A DNA stretch of 64,000 bases, taken from NCBI GenBank assembly GCA_947044405.1, contig CAMRHE010000063.1:7098001-7162000 (forward strand), in the 5' to 3' direction. The DNA is from Leptodactylus fallax (lineage: Eukaryota > Chordata > Amphibia > Anura > Leptodactylidae). This document shows positions 31,649 to 43,700 of the stretch, one piece after another (the stretch's first letter is position 1; each line of letters starts with the position of its first letter). The translations under genes were made by a program, and so were the position numbers. Below the pieces are notes generated by a model. That model did not search any database. It was not told the origin of the DNA and was given only the letters and a program-made list of their open reading frames with translations.

Positions 31649-33183
31649 GTCAGACTTTCTTTTCTAGGGTCTCTTATCACGGCGTGCCACATTCATCTAC
31701 TAAGGCTTTAGTGCCCGAGCTCCAGTTTACAGCAGCCTTGGCCGTGATACAGGCAGATGGAAATGATGTGTGGGTCTTAAAGGGATAAACCACTGGGTCT
31801 TAAAGGGGTTGTCAAATTATAGAAAAATATGATAAAATAAGTAATGCTTACCCGTTTTCTCCCCCGCCGCTTTGGTTCTACAGTGATGACATCATCTTCT
31901 TGGGCTCATTCTTCCATTTTTACTAGAAGGCATAGCATGCACCTTAGGAGATTTCACAGGAATATTTTTGTACCTATAGATGCATTTCTATTGACATAGT
32001 GAATGTTGACATGATGCTTTATAACCTCCTATACATAGATGGAAGGTGACCAGACATGTATGAGGTGTCCCAATTTCCCTCAACATAGAAGGGTCAGGCA
32101 TGTTGGATTTCAGCATGTCTGATCTTTTGTTCTCGGGACGATAAGCCTCTATCAGAGGTGTCTGGCAGCGACCTGCTGTCCTCTTCCTATGGAGAACACA
32201 CACTGCATGAACATGGCGCACACCTCGTGTCTGAGGGCTGCGGCCGACAGTCCTTGTTATTCACTAGGCATGCCGGATATACCGTATATACCACCGTCTC
32301 ATCCATTCTCCTGCTCTAAAGACTTCATCCTAACCTGAAAATATATATTTTTGCCTATCAAGTCGTACGTGTTGTCTCACTTATTTCTATGATGCCATTA
32401 GTGGTTTATTTCTATTAGTGAAACTTCACCTTTAATTAAGGCTGAGGGTATTGGGTGACACAAAACTGTCCAAGAGTCACAGTAAAAGGTCTATACCATA
32501 GAAACCATCAGGAGCCAGAGGCAGAGCTATAGGCGGTGCGATGGCAACATCACAGGGATCCATCATACTGTAGGTTTGGGCCATCAGACCCTGGTTGGGA
32601 CCAGATTTGCAGCCCTAACATGGACGTATCATGGCAGTGTGAATGCGGCCAGATATTAGTCAATGTGATCACGTACAGCCAGGGTAAAGAGAGGAGAAGG
32701 AAGACGCTTCATGCAGGCGGCCAGATGCTGGAGATGTATGTCTTCCAAAGAATAAAGCCGCCATCCTCATGTCCTCCTGAAATGTCCCATCCAAATCCGA
32801 TGAATGAAAAGCTGCGAGCCCAAGTAAGAGGTTTAGTCACAAAGCCCTAAACCAGTGGATGGTATACGAGACATCAAAGGATCTGCACAGCTGTGACCAC
32901 TGTGGCCCCCCATATGTTATCATTGCCTTTCCTCGGTGGCCCCCTCATGTGTTCTCATTGCCCGGGAGCCAACCATTGCTGATGGACTGATCTCCAGGAG
33001 GCCTGTCCTTAAATCATTAGTGGGGGTCTCTCTTCTACCCCTACGATGGGGTCCCAGCTCATTCCAACAGGACAAGCCCCCTACCAAATATCTGTAGTGC
33101 TGAATACAAGAGATGACTGTCTGTTGTCTCAGGCGCACATTCAAATCCAGCGATCCTATTGGCTGTTTGTCAGTGACTATATA

Positions 33184-33185
<2 letters not shown>

Positions 33186-33222
<37 letters not shown>
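33186..33222. repeat. (TA)n microsatellite
   Basis: About 18 uninterrupted TA dinucleotides. Confidence 0.95.
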
Positions 33223-33224
<2 letters not shown>

Positions 33225-33266
33225 GTATATCACTGCCTATAACATCTTTGAGATTCTGTTTAAAGC

Positions 33267-33592
33267 TTAGGCCCCACGTAGCGGGCCGCAGCCAGGAACC
33301 ACTGTGGTAAAGACCGCGGTGGAATCGCACTGTTTTTTTTTTTCGGCTGTTTTCCTCTGCGGACTTTTTGCTTCTATTATATGGAAACCGCCGGCGTTTC
33401 CGTAGGTATAATTGACATACGACGATTTCCAAAGACAACGGTTTTTGAAATCGCAGCATGTCCGCTATGGATATTTTTCTACAATGTGTGGATGGGATTA
33501 GCCAGAATCCTACCCACTCTGCAGGTACTGTAAAACACTGTGGCCAAACCGCGGCGTTTCCGCAAACATGGGGCCACGGCCTAAAGTGATTA
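33267..33592. mobile_element. Probable foldback MITE (TTAGGCC ends)
   Basis: TTAGGCCCCACGTAGCGG at the left and ATGGGGCCACGGCCTAAA at the right are imperfect inverted copies. The interior has paired CCGCGGT/ACCGCGG-like blocks and a TTTCCGTAGG/CCGCAAAC region. Family not identified. Confidence 0.5.
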
Positions 33593-33774
33593 TGTCACTA
33601 AACATATTTACCATCTATCCATAGAAGAGATGATGATCTATCCATAGCGAGGGTAAAAGTTCAACACTCTGTCCCTAAATACATAGTAGGGGCTTGTTGC
33701 CGCCCCCCTGACAATAAGGAGCCAGGGCACATGCTGCAGTTGCCCCACCATAGCTACGCCCCTGTGTGGGAGCC

Positions 33775-34065
33775 ACAAGAGGAACATTATACTATGTGTG
33801 GGGGCAGAAGAGGACTTTATACTGTGTGTGGGCCACAAGGGGGGCATTATACTGTGTGGGCCACAAGGGGGACATTATACTGTGTGGGCCACAAGGGGGA
33901 CATTATACTGTGTGTGGGCCACAAGGGGGACATTATACTGTGTGTGGGCCACAAGGGGGACATTATACTGTGTGGGGTCCACAGACAAGATGTTATACTG
34001 TGTGTGGGCCACAAGGGGGATGAAACCATAGGGGGGCACTAAGGGGTATTATACTGTGTGTGGGG
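33775..34065. repeat. Short minisatellite (GGGCCACAAGGGGGACATTATACTG)
   Basis: About nine copies of a 27-31 base unit built from GGGCCACAAGGGGG and ACATTATACTGTGTG. It shares its motif with arrays at 18.5, 21.2 and 50.7 kb. Confidence 0.85.
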
Positions 34066-34319
34066 GCAGACATGGGGTGGGTGGTACGTAACTTTCCGCA
34101 GCAGATTTTGTCTCCCTTTCTGTCTCCACATACAGCTGGTCCAGGGTTGTCATTGTGTGACCCATCTGTCCTAGATTGTAGGAGTATTATTGGCCTTACA
34201 GAGCCATTGGCTGTCACCCAGCTCTCCCAAGTTCGGATGTAAATACTTATACCTTTATTTTTGGTGCTACTTTATAGTATATAACATGCGGTTTATTTAT
34301 CAGAGGACTTGACAGGCTG

Positions 34320-34440
34320 CAGTGATGCTGCACATTCTGGCCGCTAGGTGGAGCCTTTGAGGTGTGTCAAAACATAAACGCGTCCGGCCCGGCTTCCGTA
34401 GTTCGCGCAGGCTTGTGGGAGCTCGGTCAAGATGGCGGTC
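34320..34440 (+). promoter_or_regulatory. NDUFA9 core promoter with YY1-like element
   Basis: A CpG-rich, TATA-less stretch immediately before the start codon. It includes GGCTTCCG, an ETS-like site, and CAAGATGGCGG, which fits a YY1 site overlapping the ATG at 34432. This arrangement is common in nuclear genes for mitochondrial proteins. Binding is inferred, not shown. Confidence 0.6.
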
Positions 34441-37400
34441 ATTATCCTCTGCAGGGCGGCCGGTGCCCGGGCAATGTCACGTAAGTCATACAGGGAGAAT
34501 GCAGGAAAAGGAGGGATCGGTACCGGGAGCAGAGCACGGAGGCCATGGCTGTCATTATATGTATCCACCAGGGGGTGTCACTCGTGTATAGCGCCCCTGT
34601 GTGGAACTACAAATGTCAGCACTGCTCAGATTTAAAGGGATTTCATGTACTTAATAATAGAAGTATTCAGGGACCTCTCCTGTGACATGTCACCTGACGT
34701 CAGGCTGCTGGTCCTGCTTACAGCCTGCTGGGACTTGTAGTTCCACTACATCTGGAGACCTAACAATTCCCACTGACATCTTGTGACCCTTCCTGCAGGA
34801 AGGTTCAGTTATGTGATGCGATTGCTGCAGAATATGTTGGCGCTATATAAATAAAATGTATTATTATTATTATTATTATTATTGGCATTTAGGTTGAATT
34901 ATTGTTATATGGTAACTTTTACTGAAAACTCTGAAATCCCCGGAGATGTTGTAGGATTATTATATATGTCCGCTGAGTGTAAAGATCGACATTACCTTCA
35001 GCCAGTGCTTGACACTTGTGGTACCTAAAGATAGCGCCTTCATGTGGCCTTGTAGGATATGTTCACCTCTGTACACCATTAGATATAATCTATAAATACA
35101 TTACTTATCCTATACTCCAGAGCTGCACTCACTATTCTGCTGGTGCAGTCACTGTGTACATACATTACATTACTTATCCTGTACTGATCCTGAGTTACAT
35201 CCTGTATTATACTCCAGAGCTGCACTCACTATTCTGCTGGTACAGTCACTGTGTACATACATTACATTACTTATCCTGTACTGATCCTGAGTTACATCCT
35301 GTATTATACTCCAGAGCTGCACTCACTATTCTGCTGGTGCAGTCACTGTGTACATACATTACATTACTTATCCTGTACTGATCCTGAGTTACATCCTGTA
35401 TTATACTCCAGAGCTGCGCTCACTATTCTGCTGGTGCAGTCACTGTGTACATACATTACATTACTTATCCTGTACTGATCCTGAGTTACATCCTGTATTA
35501 TACTCCAGAGCTGCACTCACTATTCTGCCGGTGCAGTCACTGTGTACATACATTACATTACTTATCCTGTATTATACTCCAGAGCTGCGCTCACTATTCT
35601 GCTGGTGCAGTCACTGTGTACATACATTACATTACTTATCCTGTACTGATCCTGAGTTACATCCTGTATTATACTCCAGAGCTGCGCTCACTATTCTGCT
35701 GGTGCGGTCACTGTGTACATACATTACATTACTTATCCTGTACTGATCCTGAGTTACATCCTGTATTATACTCCAGAGCTGCACTCACTATTCTGCTGGT
35801 GCGGTCACTGTGTACATACATTACATTACTTATCCTGTACTGATCCTGAGTTACATCCTGTATTATACTCCAGAGCTGCACTCACTATTCTGCTGGTACA
35901 GTCACTGTGTACATACATTACATTACTTATCCTGTACTGATCCTGAGTTACATCCTGTATTATACTCCAGAGCTGCGCTCACTATTCTGCTGGTGCAGTC
36001 ACTGTGTACATACATTACATTACTTATCCTGTACTGATCCTGAGTTACAGCCTGTATTATACTCCAGAGCTGCACTCACTATTCTGCTGGTGCAGTCACT
36101 GTGTACATACATTACATTACTTATCCTGTACTGATCCTGAGTTACATCCTGTATTATACTCCAGAGCTGCACTCACTATTCTGCTGGTGCAGTCACTGTG
36201 TACATACAATACATTACTTATCCTGTACTGATCCTGAGTTACATCCTGTATTATGCTCCAGAGCTGCACTCACTATTCTGCTGGTGTGGTCACTGTATAC
36301 ATAGATTACATTACTTATCCTGTACTGATCCTGAGTTACATCCTGTATTATACTCCAGAGCTGCACTCACTATTCTGCTGGTACAGTCACTGTGTACATA
36401 CATTACATTACTTATCCTGTACTGATCCTGAGTTACATCCTGTATTATACTCCAGAGCTGCGCTCACTATTCTGCTGGTACAGTCACTGTGTACATACAT
36501 TACATTACTTATCCTGCACTGATCCTGAGTTACATCCTGTATTATACTCCAGAGCTGCGCTCACTATTCTGCTGGTACAGTCACTGTGTACATACATTAC
36601 ATTACTTATCCTGTACTGATCCTGAGTTACATCCTGTATTATACTTCAGAGCTGTACTCACTATTCTGCTGGTACAGTCACTGTGTACATACATTACATT
36701 ACTTATCCTGTATTATACTCCAGAGCTGCGCTCACTATTCTGCTGATAGGAGTAATAATAGTGTGGAGCGGCTGGGGGCAGTACATCCACTGTTTCTGAT
36801 GTCCCCCCCTCCATGTTCTCAGTACATTGTAAGTCTCCTCTCTCCATCTTTTAGTTACATCCCTAGCATTAGGTTTGTGTTCCTGCCCTTGCGTGTCTGT
36901 GGATGAAACCCCTGGTAATGTCTGTTCTGTGTCTCTTCTATTCTAGGTCCACAGATCTCCTCACTGGCCGCCTCTGTCCCCGTGGTCCTACAGCAGAGGA
37001 GCGTACATCATTCTGTCATCCCCCGTGGGAAGTCGGGGCGCTCTGCTGTCAGCGGGGTCGTAGCCACAGTCTTTGGGGCGACAGGTTTGCTGGGACGATA
37101 TGTTGTCAACAGACTAGGTAACTTGTAGGACAGTTTCCCGTCCTCATGTAACCACCAGGGGTCACTGTTTGCCTCCACTATATGAATTTCTTAAAGGGGT
37201 TATCCAGTTTCTTCTGTCGATGGTGCTGCAGTACCAAAAGCCACCTCTACAGTTTGTTTGGCGAATGAGCAGCGTGGCTCCCGACATGCAAACGTTACTG
37301 GGCTGTCTTGTTACAGATCTGTGGGGGTTCTGGGTGTCGGACCCTCACAGATCTAATATTGATGGCGTATCAGTCAATAGTAGAAACTGGATAACCCATT

Positions 37401-40400
37401 TTAAAGGGGACAAATCTTTCCTTAAGATAGGTCATTTAAAGGGGTTGTGCAGGACTCAAAAACATGGCTGCTTTCCTCTTCTTAGGAAGTGACATCATGT
37501 CTGTTGGTCACATGTTCATGCTGCAGCTCAGTCCCTTTCATTTTAATGGGATGGAGATGTGACCAAAGGACATGATGTCATTTCCTGAGAAGAAGAAAGC
37601 AGCCATGTTTTTGAGTCCTGCACAACCCCTTTAATATCAGATCCGGTTGGGTCCTACACCCAGCACCCCATCCAATCATCTTTTTGAACACACCGCAGCA
37701 TGTGAACAAGTGCTGCAGCCCCTTCTTTACCTACCAAGTACAGCGCCGTACATTGTATAGTGGCTGCACTTGGTATTGCATCTCATTCACTTGAATGGGA
37801 CTGAGCTACAAAAAGACTATGTGACCGATAAACGTGACATCACTAGCCTGTGAAGCTGAAGCAGCATTCATCGTAATGCTGCTGCCGCTTTCATCAGCTG
37901 ATTGGGGTACATTCACGGTAAGGGTAACAGCATCTGTGGCAGCCATATTGGTTGTTGCCTAGTGTAATACTTTGTTTCTTTTCTGGGAGTATTCACACTT
38001 GGCAGATTTGTGGTACACTGTCCCATTCAGCTGGATGAAGCCTGCTTAAATCTGTACATATTGGGGCAGTTTATTAAGACTGGCGTTACCTATGCCAGTC
38101 TTCATAAAGGCCTGACGGCGCAGGGCATGGCGTCCATGCGCCTGAATGGAACTGATTCTCAGAAAACCGGCTCATGGAGAGGCCCTCCCCACTGCGACCA
38201 CAGTGTGATGAGCGATGGGCGGAACGGGGGTTATGACGCACGTTTGGCACAAGAAAGGGCGATAATATTCTGGCTTAGAGGGATTGATCAATTTTCCCAG
38301 TCCTGTACAAACAACCCCATTCACACTGATCATCGGTCTTAGAAGGTCTGGCACAAATCTAGGTGACAACCCCTATGAACACCATTACAGCTCCCTCTGA
38401 AGTCGTCGGCAACCCCACACCTTCATCTCATGGAAAGAGGTTTCCCCTTTAATGGAGGCCATTCTGGTTGTCAACCAGTCTTAAAGGGATTGTTCAGGAT
38501 CTGAAGGTAATTGATACTGATGACCTATCCAGATCAGTTGGGGTCCCCGACCCGATCTGCTGTTTCGGCTGCCTGAAGCCATATACAAGGTATATGGCAG
38601 GAAGCAGCTCTGTTCTATTTCAAGTGAATGGGAGCGGGGCTGCAGTTCCAGGCGCCACCACTAGTGTGTACGGAGCTCAGTATGCTGTAGTGGTGGCACC
38701 TGAAGGGGGCGACAGTTATTACAGGTGATAGTTTCATTTTACTTCGACTGCAGGTTCTATCACTTTGTTTTTAATCTCTTTTAACCCCTTATTTCAGGAC
38801 GTATCGGCTCACAGGTGGTCATACCCTACCGATGTGACCAGTATGACATCATGTACCTCCGACCTATGGGGGATCTGGGACAGTTAAACTTCATGGTAAG
38901 TGTCTTAATTCACTTTCCCTAAAGGTAAACCACATCCAAAAACGAAAATCTAAAGGGATTGTCCAGGATTGAAAACACATGACTGCAGAACAACAGCATC
39001 ACACTTGTCCACAGGTTATGTCTGGTATTGCAGTTTAGCTCCTTAGTGGTTGGGATTGAGCTGCAATACCACACACTTCCTGTGGGCAGCAGTGTTTTTG
39101 TAATCCTGGATATTCCCTTTTAGTTTAAAGGGGTTGCTCAGTCCCAAATCGAGTAGTGATACTGATGACCTATGCACAGGACTGGTCATCAGTATGTGAT
39201 CTGTGGGGGTCTGACAACTGGACCCCGAACAAACCTGATTTGGGGCTGGAAAACCCATTTAAGTTGCAGATTTTAGAGATCTGCCCACTCCGTTCTTCCC
39301 TGATGTGTCTAAACAGGCAGTTTGGCCACTGGAGGGAGCCACGGGAAAAATATAAAAATCTGACCTTTGTAGTAAGGGACCCTATTTAGTTTTGGGGTGG
39401 AATTCACAAAATTCAGCAAAGTTGTTGATGGCTCCTTGTCATTTCAGGAATGGAACCCAAGAGACCGAGACTCCACCATGCAGGCGCTCCAGCACTCCGA
39501 CGTGGTCATAAACCTCGTGGGGAAGGAATGGGAGACGAAGTAAGCGGGATCGGTCTGCCCCTCTTCTGGTCCTTAATAGCCCACAACATAGATCTGGGGT
39601 TGGACTGTAAGGAGTCTGGATAGCGGCACCGCCTGTAGGGGATGTTAGGCAGTGTTTTATGCTGCGTTTTTGTCATTTTTAACACAATTTTGTCACAAAA
39701 TTGCTTTTTTTTTTTCTCTTCATTTTAGTAATTTCAAATTCGAGGACGTGTTTGTCAATATCCCGAGAGACATTGCGTCGTTGGCACGAGAAGCGGGAGT
39801 GGAGAAGTTCATCCATGTCTCCCATCTTAACGCTGACATGAAAAGCCCCTCAAAGCTGCTGCGGAATAAGGTGGAATGCGGCCATTAATGGGACATGGGG
39901 GTTTTTTGTTTAAAGGGGTTGTCCACAACCCTGCCGCAGGAAGTCCTCAGGATAGGTCATAGGTATTAGATCGGTCGGGGTCTGAGCTGATAAGATGTTA
40001 CGTCCTCCAGTATACGGCTGCAATCCGCTCTGCTCCTATTTAAGTTAATGGGAGCAAGGCTGCAGTATACAGGAAGCTGTATACCGTGTGCCGGGAACTG
40101 CAGCCCCAATCCCGTACACTTGAATAGGAGCAGAGCGGCCGTATACCTCGTATATATGACTTCTAGCGACTGATACAGCTGATCAGCACGGGGTCGTTGT
40201 GTTGGACCCCGACCAATCTGATACTAATGACCTATCCTGTGAATAGCCAGTATCCAAATTTGCTGGGTCGTGGACGAACCCTTTAAGCCAAGTCCTATTG
40301 AAAACTAGTTTGTATAATTTTGCAGTCTGTTTTTAGGATTGGTGCAGATCCAACTTTATGGGACCCCCGCTGTTATTGAGAAAGAAGGGGCTGCTGAACT

Positions 40401-40732
40401 GGTTTATCGCTGCCACCTTCTATCCAGAGAACTGCAGCATAGCCCCTTTAATGTCAGCGGGGTTTGGTGCAGTTCCCTGCAGAGTAGGGTGGTCTGGAAA
40501 ATATAGAAGGTGACGCAGTACTAAACTAGTACTGCACCCCCTTCATTTTTAGGATTGGTAATGTTGGGCCCCCATCACTCATAAAGTGTCAGTAAATCCT
40601 ATAGATATTATTGTCCAGTCTAAAAAGAAACAAAATGAAATAACTTTATATAAAGAACTAAGTAAAAAAAAAAATCCTATCATGTTATGTATACAGCTCC
40701 TGTGCAGACATATTTGTCACCATGGTAACAGA

Positions 40733-40786
<54 letters not shown>

Positions 40787-43700
40787 GTCTGGTTAGAGTA
40801 ACATTGCAAAATGGAACAACACTCTCTGTAACCATGGAAACACAATGGTTTGCATAGGAGCTGAGTACACTAAACAGCAGAAGATTATTTGTGGTTTTAA
40901 TTACCGAGAAAATCTTCGTTTGAATTAAAGGGGTTTTCCAGGTTAAATTGATGACCTATCCTAATTCTAGGTCATTAGTTAAGAATCATCTGTGGTCCAA
41001 CCACTAAGACCTGGCCCGATCAGCTGATTGGAGTGGCTGCAGCATTCGGGTGGGCGCCGCGGCCTCTTCATTAGTTACCGAGCACAGTGCCGTACATTGT
41101 ATAGTGGCTATGCTTGGTATTGCAGCTCAGCCCATTCACTTGAATAGGACTGATCTGGATCAGGTCATGTGAACGTGATGTCACATGGCCTGTGAAACGG
41201 GATCACTGCTGCCGCTTCGAACAGCTGATCCGAGGAGGGGTCCTGGTGTCGCAACCTATCCTAAGCAAGGTCATCAATTTAAAGGACCCAGAAAACCCCT
41301 TTAAAGGCCAGTGTGGTTTGTTGTGTTGGTTTTGGTTACAATGGCAGCGATGGTATTGGGTCACTCGCACTCAGAGATTACCGCTCGATACAGTCAGAAC
41401 GAATCAAATTGTACACAAAATCCTAGTCTAGTGTGCCGCCATCCATTGGTTCTGCCTTAATGTTATATTGCTGTTCACCTCTCTGACATCAGGCGGTAGG
41501 GGAAGAAGCTGTGCGAGACGCCTATCCTGACGCCATTATCTTGAAGCCTGCAGAGATGTTCGGCCGGGAAGACAGATTCCTCAATTATTATGCAAGTATG
41601 TCTATTTTATCAAATTTTAGGCTCGGTTCACATCTGCGCCCTGCTCTCTGTCATTCAGGTCCGCCTGGGATTGTGTATTCTACATGGCGCTAGGCGTCTG
41701 TCATTTCTGTCCTGTCCACTCCTGCAGTATACCTGCCGTCTCTGTAGCCCTGCATCATTCTCTGTCTCTGTGTAGATTTACTGCAGCGACGCCATATTAG
41801 ATAGGAGATGCCCCACCTGATTTGAATGAGACTGAGCTGCAAGCAGCTTGTGACCGATGATCGCAATGTCAGATGGCACTCATGGATCGCCGCTGTCGTT
41901 TCCGACAGCTGGACTGCGGGGGTCCCGGGTATCTGCTGATCTTTGGTGATCTATCCAAAGAATTGGTCAGCAATTTTGCAAGGCCTGAAATCTTTCGCCA
42001 GTGTCTAGTAATAGTAAATCTTGGGCACTATCTTTTGGACTTTGGGTGCTTTGGAGTAGTGAGGTGTTCATGTTTATATGGTCTGGAATAGTGAGGGGTC
42101 CGTATTTATTTTCCGGGTGGTATTGGGTAGTGAGGGGTTCATATTTATTTCCCTGGCCATCTGTGTACCCCAGGGGGTCTCAAAGGGGCACCCATACTGT
42201 TAATGTTGTCCTTTTAAAGGCAGCATCTGGCATCATAGCATTTGGGGGTACTTTAACCCCTTCCCGACATCTGCCGTAATAGTACAGGGGATGTCGGGTA
42301 TTTAAATATGGCGGCCACTCAGCAGAGACCTGGTGCTAATGCCCGGATTGATCGCGGGCATTAAGGCCCCTGGAACTTCGGTCAAAGTTGACCGAGGCGC
42401 CATTTTGCCGGGGATTGCCGACCCCTGGAGTGAGATCCGAGGCTGGCGTCCCATTGCTATGACAGCCGGAGCCTATTGAAGGCTCCCAGATTTGTCTCCC
42501 ATTCATTTGTATGACAGGCTGCTTTATGCCTGAATACATATAAAATTACTGTGAATCACATACACATCAGGTATCCTGTGTCTGAGAACACCCGCTATAT
42601 AACAAACCTATAAAATTATTTTTCCCGTATGGTGCACGCCATAGCAGGAAAAGAAAAATTTAAAAGTGCCAAACCGCCGTTTTTTCGCTGTTTCGCCTCT
42701 GATAAAAATGTGAATAAAAAGTGATTTAAGCAATAGACATTCCCCAAAATGCTATAACTATAAAATACACCTGGCCCCGCAAAAAAGACGCCCTATGCAT
42801 CCCCGTACACAGAAGTATAAACAAGTTCCAAGTGTCAGAATATGGCGACTTTTAGAAAAAAAAATATTTTTTTTCTTTTGCAGTTTTAGAGTTTTTGTTA
42901 AGGGGTTAAAATGTAAATAAAACCATATAAACTTGGTATCGCCGGAATCGTACCGAAACATAGAATACAGGTGACACGTCATTTTGGCTACATAGTGAAC
43001 GCCGTACAAATGAAGCCCATAAGAAAGTCGCACAAATGCAGTTTTCCTCCAATTCCACCCCATTCTGAATTTTTTTCCAGCTTCCCAGTACAATGTACGG
43101 AATAATAAATGGAAGGCGGGGAGTCAAAAACGAAAATCAAAAAAATTCCTCCGGTGGGAAGGGGTTAATATATTTTTCGAAATAGGAATATTAAAGAAAA
43201 TCAGTTCTTGGGTATATGGGGGGGGGGGGTTGCAGCCAGGCTCCAGTGATATGTCCAGGCAAGTGCTACCCGTGCCAGGCGTAACAAGAGAGGACAACCT
43301 GGTTCTCTATGACCAGACAGAGTGCGGGAAAATACAGTAATTTACTATTTTTGTTTTGTTTTTCCCCATTTATGTGACTTGTCTTCCTTCTGTGCAGACA
43401 TGCGGTGGTTTGGCGGAGTGCCCCTAATATCTCTTGGTCAGAAGACGGTGAAGCAGCCGATTTATGTGAGTAGCCGCGGGATCCTTATGACGGTACAGGT
43501 GGATGTGGTATATGTTTCTGGACCATCCTATATACTGCCCTATAGCTTTGTCATGCGGCTTTTCTATATGCAGGTCGTGGATGTCGCCAAGGCTATCGTC
43601 AATATCATCAAAGACCCCGACTCTGCAGGGAAGACATATGCTTTAGCTGGGTAAGTCGCTGGTACTGACTGAATGGGGGATGTCGGGGGGTCCTCCTGTG

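Larger units (their letters stand above)
31649..34319. other. Intergenic ARMT1-NDUFA9
   Basis: About 2.7 kb without a recognisable gene; the first part must be ARMT1 3' UTR, but no canonical AATAAA close to the stop was found. It holds a (TA)n run at 33186-33222, a foldback at about 33267-33592 and a short minisatellite at 33775-34065. Confidence 0.6.

Noticed and set aside
35016..36906. Overlapping 75-132-codon open frames with repeated IHYITYPV text
   Set aside because: They come from the 97-bp array; 97 is not a multiple of three, so the same protein text appears in rotating frames.
40735..40780. CRISPR-like or direct-repeat arrays anywhere in the window
   Set aside because: All tandem repeats are head-to-tail without unique spacers, and the genome is eukaryotic.
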